Below, one piece after another: positions 1-8,868 of a DNA stretch of 64,000 nucleotides (position 1 is its first letter; the number at the start of each line of letters is the position of its first letter). The notes beneath the pieces were generated by a model that did no database searches, was not told where the DNA came from, and saw only the letters and a list, made by a program, of their open reading frames with translations. The DNA lies in assembly GCA_035551995.1 (NCBI GenBank), contig DASZME010000086.1, positions 186,001 to 250,000 on the forward strand. Direction: 5' to 3'. A program made the position numbers and the translations under genes. The DNA is from RYN-428 sp035551995. Its GTDB lineage: Bacteria; Planctomycetota; Phycisphaerae; Tepidisphaerales; Tepidisphaeraceae.

Positions 1-527
1 CCGAGACCTTTGACGACATCGCCGGGCTTGGCCGCCGGCATATCGCGCTGGGGCTGGCGATGGCGGTCGCCTGTTTCAGCCTGACCGGCTTGCCGTTGAC
101 GGTTGGCTTCCTCGGGAAAATTCTGATCATCACCCCGGCACTCGCGTTCTGGCATACGCCGGGGCATCCGTTCGCTCACATGATGATCTGGCTGGTCGTG
201 CTGACGATGATTAACGCCGCGATATCGGCGGCTTATTATCTGAAAATCGTCGCGTTCCTGTTCCTCCGTCCCGAGCATGGGGAAACGATCGGCGTCGGAG
301 CCGTCCCTCGCGCCGCGGCGCCGCTGTTTCGCTCCGTGCCGGTGACGCTGGCGATCGTTTTGTCCGTCTTCGGCACGCTCTATTTCGGCATGTTTTGGCC
401 GGGAATATCTGACCTGACCACTCGCGTAAAAAGCGCGGCCGCGGGTTTCGTGCAGCTCCCCGGAACGACGGCGACGGCGACGCCGAAGCCGGCCGCTGTT
501 TTGTCCGCACGCGCCGACGCGCGATAA
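1..527 (+). CDS. nuoN: NADH-quinone oxidoreductase subunit N, C-terminal part
   Basis: This is the C-terminal 174 codons of a polytopic inner-membrane subunit of respiratory complex I, an antiporter-like proton-pumping subunit. The reading frame is open from base 3, so the gene is cut by the window edge and the ATG at 60 is internal. The segment GRRH followed by a hydrophobic stretch and SLTGLPLTVGFLGK is the conserved region of the NuoN/NuoM/NuoL family. Hydrophobic helices follow at about residues 50-75 and 105-125 of the visible part, and the tail is Ala/Thr-rich and probably not conserved. The rest of the nuo operon presumably lies upstream of the window. NuoN rather than NuoM is inferred from the short C-terminus. 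Confidence 0.88.
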   Translation, partial: ETFDDIAGLGRRHIALGLAMAVACFSLTGLPLTVGFLGKILIITPALAFWHTPGHPFAHMMIWLVVLTMINAAISAAYYLKIVAFLFLRPEHGETIGVGAVPRAAAPLFRSVPVTLAIVLSVFGTLYFGMFWPGISDLTTRVKSAAAGFVQLPGTTATATPKPAAVLSARADAR

Positions 528-638
528 TTACTAAAACGATATCCGTACCGTGAGCTTTTGGCTTCCAGCGAGCGGGATTCAGCGCGTTTTTCAGATTGCT
601 GGCGCGTCCACCATGCGTGGGAACTAGTTTCATCACCC

Positions 639-720
639 GACGCCGGTTCTGAGGTACTCCGAAGCGCCAGATCGAAGCGTCGCGGAATCCGGCTCTTCGG
701 AGTACTTCAGAACCGGCGTC
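639..720. repeat. Long near-perfect hairpin (26-bp arms)
   Basis: Bases 639-664 and 695-720 are inverted copies of 26 bases with a single mismatch, which is still a G-T wobble in RNA, separated by a 30-base loop. The hairpin lies in the 262-base gap between nuoN and the TPR glycosyltransferase gene. There is no T-run after the right arm, so it is a poor intrinsic terminator. It could be a solitary palindromic mobile element, an mRNA-stabilising structure at the end of the nuo transcript, or a regulatory hairpin. No second copy was seen in the window. Confidence 0.75.
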
Positions 721-789
721 ACCACCAAACGCTCCGCCGCGCGATCGTTAACAAAACGTCGCACGTACTACCAAACTGAAAAAGGCTCC

Positions 790-2457
790 GTGGCGCCCTT
801 TACCGTCGATCAGCTTATCGCATTCGCGCTGTCGCATCACCGTGCCGGTCGTTTCGCCGAGGCCGAAGGGATATATCGCAAGATTCTCGGGGAAAGCCCG
901 GCTCACCCTGTCGCCCTCGATTACCTAGGCGTGCTAGCGTTGCAGACCGATCGGCTGGAACTGGGCGCCGGCATATTGCGGCAGGCGGTCGCCGTCTCCC
1001 CGTCCAACGCCAATGCCCATACGAATCTCGGCGAGTGTTACCGCCGGCTGGGAAAGCCGCACGAGGCGGCGGCGGCATTTCAGGAAGCCATCCGCCTCGC
1101 TCCCGGCGGCTTTGTCGCGCACAATAATTTTGGCGTGGCGCTTGCCGAGACGGGGCGATTCGACGAAGCGATCGCCGCCTATCGCAAGGCGATTTCCGCC
1201 GATCCCGGCTATGCCGACGCGTATACAAATTTGTGCAACGCGCTGCTTGGCGCGGGACGGGCGCGGGAGGCCGTGGTTGAGGGAGAGCGGGCGGTCGCCC
1301 TGAAGCCGTCGTCGGCGGCGATGCAGGTCAACCTTGGCGCCGCCCTGATGGCGGCGGGACGCTGCGCCGACGCCGTCGCCGCGTATCGCCGGGCGATCGA
1401 GCTTGATCCCCGCCATGCCGACGCGCACAGCAACCTGGGGAACGCATTATGCGCCGAAGGTCGCGTCGACGAGGCGCTGGCGGCTTCGGCGAAGGCGATC
1501 GAAGTCGATCCGCGGCTGATTCAATCCCACTGGAATTATGCGGTTATCCTGCTTCGCGCCGGTGATTTTGAACGTGGTTGGCGCGAGTATGAATGGCGCT
1601 GGAAGACGCAGGCGCATTTTCCAAAACCTCCGGCGCGTTTTCAGCCGCCTCGATTTCCCACGCCGCATTGGGACGGCTCCCCGCTGCAAGGGAAAACGAT
1701 TTTGCTTCATACCGAGCAGGGGTTTGGCGATGCGATTCAGTTTTGCCGATATGCGCCGATGGTCGCCCCGCTGGGAGCAGAGGTGATCGTGGAATGTCGC
1801 GCGGAGACGCGGGAGATTTTTCGCAGTTTGCCCCGCGTCGGCGCGGTCGTCGCGCGCGGCGAAACGCTCCCGCGATTCGACTGTCATTGCCCGTTGATGA
1901 GCCTTCCGCTTGCCTTGGGCACGACTTTGCGGAATGTCCCGGCCACGGTCCCGTATCTTTTTCCGCCGCCGGACATCGTCGGCGCATGGGCGGCGCGACT
2001 TGATAGGGGGGACGGCAGAGCGCAGGTGGGTTTATGCTGGGCCGGAAGCCCGTTGCATCACGATGATCGCCGGCGGTCCATTTCGTTGGCCGATCTGGCG
2101 CCGCTCGCCGGATTGGCGACGTTCCATAGTCTTCAGCAGACGCCGTTCGACGAAGGATTGGCGCCGCCGGGGATGCGGTTGATCGATCATTCGGCGGCGT
2201 TGACGGATTTTTCGCAGACCGCGGGATTGATCGCCAATCTCGATCTGATCATTACCGTCGACACGGCGGTCGCCCATCTCGCCGGTGCGCTTGGCAAGCC
2301 GACGTGGACGCTGCTGGCGTTCTATGCCGATTGGCGCTGGTTGACAAAAAGATCGGACAGCCCGTGGTATCCGACCATGCGGTTGTTTCGGCAGAGCGAG
2401 CCGGGAAATTGGGGGCAAGTGATTCAGCGCGTCGCCGAAGCGTTCGTCTTACACTGA
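790..2457 (+). CDS. TPR-repeat glycosyltransferase-like protein
   Basis: A 555-residue protein. Residues about 5-270 hold roughly seven tetratricopeptide repeats of the A-x4-G-x2-x-EA-x2-x-Y/F type. Residues about 290-550 form a GT-B-like domain related to GT9 heptosyltransferases and SPINDLY/GT41-type proteins: it has the nucleotide-sugar site pattern TEQGFGDAIQF, then VGLCWAGS, and late DLIITVDTAVAHLAGALGKP. The likely role is glycosylation of a protein or envelope polymer, with the TPRs recruiting the acceptor; the substrate is unknown. The start is GTG at 790 with AAAGG five bases upstream. The 3' end overlaps the convergent Uma2 gene by 9 bases. The family is confident; the acceptor is not. 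Confidence 0.85.
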   Translation: MAPFTVDQLIAFALSHHRAGRFAEAEGIYRKILGESPAHPVALDYLGVLALQTDRLELGAGILRQAVAVSPSNANAHTNLGECYRRLGKPHEAAAAFQEAIRLAPGGFVAHNNFGVALAETGRFDEAIAAYRKAISADPGYADAYTNLCNALLGAGRAREAVVEGERAVALKPSSAAMQVNLGAALMAAGRCADAVAAYRRAIELDPRHADAHSNLGNALCAEGRVDEALAASAKAIEVDPRLIQSHWNYAVILLRAGDFERGWREYEWRWKTQAHFPKPPARFQPPRFPTPHWDGSPLQGKTILLHTEQGFGDAIQFCRYAPMVAPLGAEVIVECRAETREIFRSLPRVGAVVARGETLPRFDCHCPLMSLPLALGTTLRNVPATVPYLFPPPDIVGAWAARLDRGDGRAQVGLCWAGSPLHHDDRRRSISLADLAPLAGLATFHSLQQTPFDEGLAPPGMRLIDHSAALTDFSQTAGLIANLDLIITVDTAVAHLAGALGKPTWTLLAFYADWRWLTKRSDSPWYPTMRLFRQSEPGNWGQVIQRVAEAFVLH

Positions 2458-3033
2458 TTGGGTCGTGTGCGGTCTCGCCAGCATATCGCGAACCAGGATC
2501 GCAAAACCAGGAAGGACCGGTTCAGCCGTCAACGTGTCCGTCTCGCGAAATTCGGCCAGGGGAGCGTCAAGGCGATGAACGCGCACCCATCGAAACTTCG
2601 GGTTCACCGCCCACACGATCTTCACGCCGGCCGAGAAATAGTCCTCGATTTTTTCTTCAAGTTCGTCAATTTTATCGTTAGGAGAGATGACTTCGATCGC
2701 AATATCGGGAACTGCCGTCACATGTCCGTCCTCCTCGACGCGGGGAAGTTTTTCCGCGGAAACGAAGGCGAGGTCCGGCCGACGAATTCCGCCCGCGTCG
2801 TTTGGAAAACATTTGAAGGTTTGCTCATTGAAAATCACCCCGAGCGGTTTTTCGAGAAGATAAATAAATAAGCGCCCCCCGATGATCCACGCCGTTTCGT
2901 TCGCCAATGAACTCATCGACTTCTCCACCAGCCGCCCGTCCACCAGTTCATAAAGCCCCTCCTCTTCCAAGCGGAGAATATCATCCGGCGTGTATCGGAC
3001 CTGCGCGGGAGGTTGAGCCAATAGGGTCGTCAT
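2449..3033 (-). CDS. Uma2 family endonuclease-like protein
   Basis: A 194-residue protein of the Uma2 (DUF820) family, which has a PD-(D/E)XK nuclease fold. The nuclease core is visible: RRPDLAFV supplies the Asp, PDIAIEVISP supplies the Glu, and a Lys lies in the helix leading to YFSAGVKIVW. The N-terminal YTPDDILRLEEEGLYELVDGRLVEK is typical of the family apart from small changes. The reading frame is open further upstream, but the ATG at 3033 gives the usual family length. A TATAGT hexamer lies nine bases upstream with no Shine-Dalgarno sequence. Uma2 proteins are often found scattered in many copies in planctomycetes and cyanobacteria, and their cellular role is unresolved. Confidence 0.85.
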   Translation of the reverse strand: MTTLLAQPPAQVRYTPDDILRLEEEGLYELVDGRLVEKSMSSLANETAWIIGGRLFIYLLEKPLGVIFNEQTFKCFPNDAGGIRRPDLAFVSAEKLPRVEEDGHVTAVPDIAIEVISPNDKIDELEEKIEDYFSAGVKIVWAVNPKFRWVRVHRLDAPLAEFRETDTLTAEPVLPGFAILVRDMLARPHTTQSV

Positions 3034-3096
3034 GACGCTTAAACTATATCTGCCGACAGGATGATATTCAAACGTAGACCCGCCTCGCGGCGCCAC

Positions 3097-3102
3097 TACA
3101 AT
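3097..3102 (+). promoter_or_regulatory. -10 box of mtnA, leaderless architecture
   Basis: TACAAT ends six bases before the ATG of mtnA, so transcription would start at or next to the start codon. No Shine-Dalgarno sequence is present and no convincing -35 box is seen 16-18 bases upstream. Confidence 0.55.
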
Positions 3103-3108
3103 AGCCCC

Positions 3109-4170
3109 ATGCTTCAAACCATTGCCTGGACCGGCGACGCCGCCAAACTGCTCGATCAAACCCGCCTCCCGACCGAAACCGTCTACGTCGACATCACCGA
3201 CGAAAAACAGATGTGGGACGCGATCAAGCGTCTTGTCGTTCGCGGCGCCCCCGCGATCGGCGTGGCCGCCGCGTTTGGCGCGTATCTTGGCGTGCGAAAC
3301 TTCACCGGCGATGAAAAGTCGCTGCTCGCCCGAACGCGCGAGGTATGCCAGTATCTCGCCACCAGCCGTCCGACGGCGGTTAATCTTTTTTGGGCGTTGG
3401 ATCGAATCGCTCTTGTAGCCGAAGGGGCGGCCGGGACGGCGATGGATATCAAGAATAGGATTCTCGAAGAATGCCTGGCGATGCTAGAAGAGGACAACCG
3501 CGTTTGCCGGGCCATCGGAGAACACGGCGCGCGGCTGCTGGAGCGCGGCCGCAAAGGAAATGAACGGATCGATCTACTCACGCATTGCAACGCCGGCGGG
3601 TTGGCGACGGTGCAATATGGCACCGCCCTGGCGCCAATTTACGTCGGTGCGGAAAAAGGGATGAAATTTCACGTGTTCGCCGATGAAACGCGCCCGCTCT
3701 TGCAAGGCAGCCGAATCACGGCGTATGAGCTTCAGCAAAACGGCATCCCCGTTACCGTGATTTGCGACAACATGGCCGCGACGGTGATGAAGGAAGGAAA
3801 GGTGTCGGCGGTCATCGTCGGCACCGATCGCGTCGCCGCCAACGGAGACGTGGCGAACAAGATCGGCACCCTCGGCGTGGCGATCCTGGCACGCTACTAC
3901 GGCATTCCGTTTTACGTCGCGGCGCCGACCAGCAGCGTCGATCTGACGATCGCCAACGGCGCTCAAATTCCCATCGAGCAGCGCGATCCGCGTGAGATCA
4001 CCGAAGCGCTCGGCAGGGTTACCACGCCGGCCGACGTGGGCGTTTACAACCCGGCGTTTGACGTGACGCCGGCCGATCTGGTTTCGGCGATCATCACCGA
4101 AAACGGCGTCGCCGAAGCGCCGTACGAGATGTCCATTCGCGCGCTCTGCGCGAAGGGGCAAAAAAAATAG
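3109..4170 (+). CDS. mtnA: S-methyl-5-thioribose-1-phosphate isomerase
   Basis: The enzyme converts methylthioribose-1-phosphate to methylthioribulose-1-phosphate in the cytoplasmic methionine salvage pathway. From the ATG at 3109 the protein is 353 residues. The catalytic cysteine falls at residue 160 (LLTHCNAGG) and the catalytic aspartate at residue 240 (VGTDRVAANGDVANKIGT), the same positions as in the Bacillus enzyme. The RGAPAIGVAAAFG motif is near residue 45. The reading frame is open upstream to 3061, but family length and the promoter position favour 3109. No other methionine-salvage gene is adjacent. The 92-base gap to the next gene end holds nothing notable. Confidence 0.96.
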   Translation: MLQTIAWTGDAAKLLDQTRLPTETVYVDITDEKQMWDAIKRLVVRGAPAIGVAAAFGAYLGVRNFTGDEKSLLARTREVCQYLATSRPTAVNLFWALDRIALVAEGAAGTAMDIKNRILEECLAMLEEDNRVCRAIGEHGARLLERGRKGNERIDLLTHCNAGGLATVQYGTALAPIYVGAEKGMKFHVFADETRPLLQGSRITAYELQQNGIPVTVICDNMAATVMKEGKVSAVIVGTDRVAANGDVANKIGTLGVAILARYYGIPFYVAAPTSSVDLTIANGAQIPIEQRDPREITEALGRVTTPADVGVYNPAFDVTPADLVSAIITENGVAEAPYEMSIRALCAKGQKK

Positions 4171-4262
4171 GACATCGCTTCTTCGCGATTTCAAACTGGC
4201 CGCTTCGCGTTGGTTGGCACGTCGGCGATCGCCGCTCCGACGAGAGCCGCGCTCATTTTATC

Positions 4263-6899
4263 TCACGTCGAAGCCCGGCCGGCTTGCAGCAAAGTCAGCG
4301 GTTCGGTACGGGCGACTTCGGCGGCGGGCCAGATGCTCGCCAGCAGTGAAATGAACAGGACGGCCAAAATGCCGATGCCTATCGACGTCCATGGTATGTA
4401 CAAGGGGGGTTTATAGCCGGTCATGACCGCCGCCAGCGCGTTGGCGTCGGCGCTGAGTTCAAACCCGGCGCCCAAACCCAGAATACAGCCGATCAATCCG
4501 AGCAGCAGCGCTTCGGCCAGCACAAGACGGAGCAACTGCCCGCGGGTGGCGCCGACGGCGCGGAGAATACCGAATTGCCAGCGGCGGCTGCGGACGCCGG
4601 CCATGATGGTGTTGGTGACGCCCAGCGACGCCACGGCCATCGCCGCGAAGGCGACGGTGCTCATCAGGCGCAGCAGGTGGAAGAAGCCGTGCTGGATCTT
4701 GAACTTGATTTCACGCACGTCGCCGACGGCCAGCCCCATCTCGTTGAAATCTTTCTTGAGGCGTTTGATGAGTTCATCGCGCTCGAGGCCCGGCTGCAGA
4801 TCGGCGGCGAAGAGATAGGGGCGGGCGCCGAAATATTTTTCGCCGTCGGCGATGGACCCGAAAACGCTCGAAACCGTGCGCTGCTCGAACTGATCGCCCA
4901 TGTCGTACATGCCCACCATCACGTCGATTCCGGGCGACCAGATCACGGCGGCGATGCGGAAGGGGACGCCGCCCAGCTTGATGGCGTCGCCGACTTTCGC
5001 CCCGGTCAGTTGGCGGTATTCTTCGGTAACGATGACCCAGCCGCCTTCCTTGAGGCGTCGCTCGGCGTCCTTTCGATTTCCGGCGCGAAAATCAAGCCCC
5101 ATCATCTGGAACGCTTTATTGGGGTCGATCCCGATCCACATGGTCGATGACGGGACCAGCATCGAACCGGCGATCGCGAAGGGGCTGCCGCCGCTCCCGC
5201 CCAGGGCGGTGGAGGCGATTTCGATCGGCATGATTTCGTGGATGCCGGGCGTTTTGGAGAGTTTTTCGATTTGCGCGTTGGTCAGGCCGCTGGTCCCGAT
5301 GAAAACGTCGGGGAATTTATCGGGCAGACGCCACCCGCCCAGCAGCGTGTGGCCGCTCACCTGCATGACGACAAGAACCGCCAGCCCGACCATCAGCGCC
5401 GCGCAGGTACCGGCGGCGCGCCACAGACCGGTGCTGAGCTGCTGGCGAACGAGCGCCAGTCGCAGCCCGAAAATAGCCGCCACGATCGGACCGGCCACCC
5501 GCTCCACGATCCACACGCACATCGGCGCCATCAGAAAGAAGCCAAAAAACAGCGCGGGCAAGCTGAGTCCGAAGTGGATGTCGAATTTCCACGCTCGCAC
5601 CGCCTGCGCGGGATTGGCCGCGCCAAGGAAGCGGGCGATGGCGTCCATGGGCCCATAGAAGAGAAACGGGTCGATGCCGGCCATCGCAAGGCCGATCAGC
5701 GCCCACATGATTGGGGCGCGCGCCGACGGAGCGCTGGACAACGGCGACATCGCCTCCAGCGGGCTGACGCGGGTCGCCGTCCATGCCGGTAGAAGACTGG
5801 CGGCGAGGGCCGTGATCAGCGTGCCCGCCGTTCCGAGAATCACCCCCGATTTACTCAGCACGGCGCCGGCGGTAAAGGTCTGGCTGAAAATCAGGGTGAG
5901 GGCTTTGATCCAGATCCATCCCAGCGGAATCCCGACAACCAGCCCGGCCAACGCCAGAAGCATTCCTTCGTAAACGACCAGCGCGCCGATCTGATGCCTG
6001 TAGGCGCCGATTGCGCGCAGCATCGCGAGTGAGCGCTGTCGTTCGGACACGCCCATGCTCAGCGCGGAAAAGATAATGAACGTCGCGGCGAGCATCGACA
6101 CGGCGCTGCCCAGGTAACTGAGCATCTGGACGCCTTGCAGATTGCTGTCCATCTGCGAGCGAATGTCGCTGGTGAGATGGATCTGCGGCGATTGCGGCAT
6201 CGCCTCCAGCTTGGCGCGCCATCGCGCGGCGAATGCCGTGGGATCGGTCTCCGATTTGAAGTCGATCATCACCGAGCTCAATCGACCCTCGGCGCCGACC
6301 AATTTTTGCAACGTGTGCAGCGGCAGGTAAATCGTCCGCAGATGCACGGCCAAAACCGCCGGCTTATGAGCGATGCCGACCACTCTCACCGCGAACTTTC
6401 GATCCGCGTACGGCAGGGTGATTTGATCCCCCACGCCGACTTTTAATATCGCCGCCACCGCCTGATCGATCACCGCGACCGGTTCGTCGGCCGTGTCGAA
6501 CCAGCGGCCATGTTCCAGCGGCAGGCGATCGACCCGCCGATCCGACGGCCGATCGATGCCGACCAGATGGACATGTTTGGTCGGCGCCTCCTTGTCGTCG
6601 GGATCGGGGATATACGTCGGCACGTCAAGCCGTCCGTCGGCGCGGCGAACGTCGGGGTCTTTTCGAAGCTGATCGACAAGTTGGGCGGGAACGCCGATGG
6701 GATCGTTGGTTCGCGTGATGCGGGCGTCGGTGGAGCCCATGAAGCGGTTGAGGAACGAAAAAGCCGCCTCAAAGAGCGAGGAGTATCCGCTGGTAACGGA
6801 GATGACAAGGCTCACCGACAGCGCCACCGCCGCCACGGTGAGCGCGACACGCGATTTGCGCGCGGCGAAATTCGAAAGAGCCATCGTGCGAATGAACAT
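4263..6899 (-). CDS. ABC transporter permease, FtsX/MacB type (double)
   Basis: An 878-residue inner-membrane permease made of two FtsX-type halves. An N-terminal membrane helix at about 15-40 is followed by a periplasmic domain, and the first FtsX core, with SERQRSLAMLRAIGAYRHQI, lies at about 260-380. Further helices sit near 395-505. A second periplasmic domain is followed by a second core with SRRWQFGILRAVGATRGQ at about 755-870. This layout matches LolCE-like and macrolide-exporter-like permeases of the DUF214 group. It lies three bases downstream of the ATPase gene, so the two form one operon and one transporter. The substrate is unknown; lipoprotein or envelope-component release is a reasonable guess. 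Confidence 0.9.
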   Translation of the reverse strand: MFIRTMALSNFAARKSRVALTVAAVALSVSLVISVTSGYSSLFEAAFSFLNRFMGSTDARITRTNDPIGVPAQLVDQLRKDPDVRRADGRLDVPTYIPDPDDKEAPTKHVHLVGIDRPSDRRVDRLPLEHGRWFDTADEPVAVIDQAVAAILKVGVGDQITLPYADRKFAVRVVGIAHKPAVLAVHLRTIYLPLHTLQKLVGAEGRLSSVMIDFKSETDPTAFAARWRAKLEAMPQSPQIHLTSDIRSQMDSNLQGVQMLSYLGSAVSMLAATFIIFSALSMGVSERQRSLAMLRAIGAYRHQIGALVVYEGMLLALAGLVVGIPLGWIWIKALTLIFSQTFTAGAVLSKSGVILGTAGTLITALAASLLPAWTATRVSPLEAMSPLSSAPSARAPIMWALIGLAMAGIDPFLFYGPMDAIARFLGAANPAQAVRAWKFDIHFGLSLPALFFGFFLMAPMCVWIVERVAGPIVAAIFGLRLALVRQQLSTGLWRAAGTCAALMVGLAVLVVMQVSGHTLLGGWRLPDKFPDVFIGTSGLTNAQIEKLSKTPGIHEIMPIEIASTALGGSGGSPFAIAGSMLVPSSTMWIGIDPNKAFQMMGLDFRAGNRKDAERRLKEGGWVIVTEEYRQLTGAKVGDAIKLGGVPFRIAAVIWSPGIDVMVGMYDMGDQFEQRTVSSVFGSIADGEKYFGARPYLFAADLQPGLERDELIKRLKKDFNEMGLAVGDVREIKFKIQHGFFHLLRLMSTVAFAAMAVASLGVTNTIMAGVRSRRWQFGILRAVGATRGQLLRLVLAEALLLGLIGCILGLGAGFELSADANALAAVMTGYKPPLYIPWTSIGIGILAVLFISLLASIWPAAEVARTEPLTLLQAGRAST

Positions 6900-6902
6900 G
6901 TG

Positions 6903-7640
6903 TTATCGCAAGACCTCTTGATAACGCGCGGCCAGGGCTTGGCCGCCATCGATTGCCTGCGTGGCGAAGCGGTCGATCAACCGTCCGTCTTTCAGGATCG
7001 CGACTTCCTGCGCGTACGCCGCCACGGACGGCTCATGGGTGACCATCACGATGGTTTTCCCGTGAATCGCGCATAAATCGCGGAGCAGTTCGCAGACGGA
7101 TCGGCTGTTGGCCGAATCGAGATTACCCGTCGGTTCGTCGGCGAGGATGACGGCCGGATCGGATACCAGCGCCCGGCCGATGGCGACGCGTTGCTGTTCG
7201 CCGCCGCTCATGGCGTCGGGCCGATGATCGCGGCGGGAAGAAAGTCCCAGGCTTTCCAGTAATTCGTTGACTTTGCCGGCGCCGGCCGATCCGTTTTTCC
7301 CTTCGAGCATCAACGGAAGAAAAATATTCTCCTGGGCGGTCAGTGTCGGGATCAGATTAAACGATTGAAAAACCAGCCCGATGTTGCGACGGCGGAACAG
7401 CGTAAGATCGTGATCGTTCAGCTTGCCGAGGTCCGATCCGTTAACGATGACTTTTCCCGAATCCGCCAGCGCCAGCCCGGCCATCAGGTGCAGCAAGGTG
7501 CTTTTCCCCGATCCGCTGGCGCCCATAATGGCCAGAAACTGCCCCTGCTCGACTTTGAGATCGACGCCGTTCAGCGCATTGACGGCCCGGTCCCCTTGCC
7601 GGAACTGCTTCGATACGTTTTCCACGACCAATGGCGCCAT
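6903..7640 (-). CDS. ABC transporter ATP-binding protein, LolD/MacB type
   Basis: A 245-residue ATPase that powers the FtsX-type permease encoded immediately downstream. Visible motifs are Walker A GASGSGKST, Q-loop LVFQSFNLIPTLTAQENI, signature MSGGEQQRVAIGRAL, Walker B VILADEPTGNLD and the switch histidine in TIVMVTHEP. The GNLDS after Walker B is characteristic of the LolD/MacB/FtsE-like subgroup. ATG at 7640 is chosen over the upstream in-frame start at 7748 because it begins the canonical domain and has a GAGGAAA ribosome site with a good promoter in front. Operon partner spacing is 3 bases. Confidence 0.93.
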   Translation of the reverse strand: MAPLVVENVSKQFRQGDRAVNALNGVDLKVEQGQFLAIMGASGSGKSTLLHLMAGLALADSGKVIVNGSDLGKLNDHDLTLFRRRNIGLVFQSFNLIPTLTAQENIFLPLMLEGKNGSAGAGKVNELLESLGLSSRRDHRPDAMSGGEQQRVAIGRALVSDPAVILADEPTGNLDSANSRSVCELLRDLCAIHGKTIVMVTHEPSVAAYAQEVAILKDGRLIDRFATQAIDGGQALAARYQEVLR

Positions 7641-7667
7641 GCGTTTCCTCGAAACCGCGAGCGGAAA

Positions 7668-7696
7668 ACTATAGCCGCGCAATACGGCCGTCACAA
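7668..7696 (-). promoter_or_regulatory. Sigma-70-type promoter of the ABC operon
   Basis: On the minus strand, TTGTGA (7696-7691) and TATAGT (7673-7668) are separated by exactly 17 bases. The predicted start lies near 7661, giving a leader of about 20 bases containing the GAGGAAA ribosome site of the ATPase gene. Confidence 0.6.
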
Positions 7697-7804
7697 GGAA
7701 TCGTTTTTGTTCCGTATATCGCGTCGCGGCGGTTGTGCGAGACGACATCCCATTAAGCTCGCTGTAGCGGCATATCGCGACGGCGAACGATTTTCTCCAC
7801 GGAT

Positions 7805-8854
7805 TCAGGGCCGCATTAAGAATTTCAGGCCGTAGTCGCGCACGATCCGATCTCGCGCTCCCTGGACAAAGGCGCGTTTGAAGTGAATGCCGTCAATCAA
7901 TTGTTCGGCGGGAAAATCGCCGATGATCGGCGCCTCGTAAATGCCCTGCGTATCGACGAACGTGAAGCCGTTCTTTTCGTCGGAGACGGGGCAGGGGAGC
8001 ACATGAAGACTCACGCCGCGTCGATGGCATTCCCGCCGAAGTTTTGAAAGGTAGTAACGCGATACCGGCGACAGCGTGACGGCTCGACATCCGGGCGGAG
8101 CGGCCGGTTGCGGGTCGGCGGCGGGGGCGCAGGCTTCGCTAAGCTGCGTCATCAGCCGCTCGGGGTCGGCCGGCGGTAATGCGGTTCCAGAATCGGAAAT
8201 CGGGGCCTTGCGCGTCATCGTCGGCGCCAGCGAGAACGCCGGACGTGAGAGGCTGTTGGCGGCCATCAGATTCGGCATCAGCCACCGCCCGGCGTGCGCG
8301 AACGACAACTGAAAATCCCGCTTCACCTTCAGCACCTCGATCACCTGCCCGGCCTGGTGAAAATGCCCGCAGAGATAGTCGTGCGTCAGATCCGGCGGCA
8401 AATTATTCCCCCACGAAGCCGGAAGGTAGAACAGATAAATATCCCCAAGGGCCGGGCAATGATCCATCGCCAGCTCGGCCAGATAACACTGCCCGGCGGC
8501 GGAGATGGCCTGATTGGTCGTGAGGAACAAAATGTCCGATCGGCCCTCGGAGCCCGGCTTGAATAGCTGATGACTGACGCTGTCGCCGAGCAATATCGTA
8601 TGAATATCCGGACGAAGACGGCTGACGCGCGTGATGGCATTTTGGACCTCGGCGCCCAGGCCGCCGCGGTGGCCTATTTTTTTCAGATGCAGACCCATCA
8701 AACGATCCGCCGACCAAATCGTCACGAGCAGCCCAGCGATGAACGCCATCGATATGACGATAAATTTTTTCGCCTGAGCGCGCGGTGACGCGCTATCCGG
8801 CGGCGGAGTGCGTTCGCTTTCAAACTCGCACGGAATGATCTCGGTCGCGCTCAT
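7805..8854 (-). CDS. SGNH-type acylation protein, membrane anchored (AlgX/DltD-like role)
   Basis: A 349-residue protein with one N-terminal membrane helix at about 28-48 and the rest probably periplasmic. It has SGNH-hydrolase signatures: the GDS block as LLGDSVSHQL near residue 87 and a late D-x-x-H motif in IDGIHFKRAF. It starts 15 bases downstream of the MBOAT gene end, so it is in one operon with it. In alginate, cellulose and teichoic-acid systems, an MBOAT protein passes acyl groups across the membrane to a periplasmic SGNH partner that esterifies the polymer, and the same division of labour is inferred here. ATG at 8854 is chosen because upstream codons overlap the MBOAT gene. Confidence 0.72.
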   Translation of the reverse strand: MSATEIIPCEFESERTPPPDSASPRAQAKKFIVISMAFIAGLLVTIWSADRLMGLHLKKIGHRGGLGAEVQNAITRVSRLRPDIHTILLGDSVSHQLFKPGSEGRSDILFLTTNQAISAAGQCYLAELAMDHCPALGDIYLFYLPASWGNNLPPDLTHDYLCGHFHQAGQVIEVLKVKRDFQLSFAHAGRWLMPNLMAANSLSRPAFSLAPTMTRKAPISDSGTALPPADPERLMTQLSEACAPAADPQPAAPPGCRAVTLSPVSRYYLSKLRRECHRRGVSLHVLPCPVSDEKNGFTFVDTQGIYEAPIIGDFPAEQLIDGIHFKRAFVQGARDRIVRDYGLKFLMRP

Positions 8855-8868
8855 TGGCACTCTTGAAC

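Noticed and set aside
558..779. 73-codon plus-strand frame after nuoN
   Set aside because: It runs through both arms of the 26-bp hairpin, has no ribosome site and shows no protein-like conservation.
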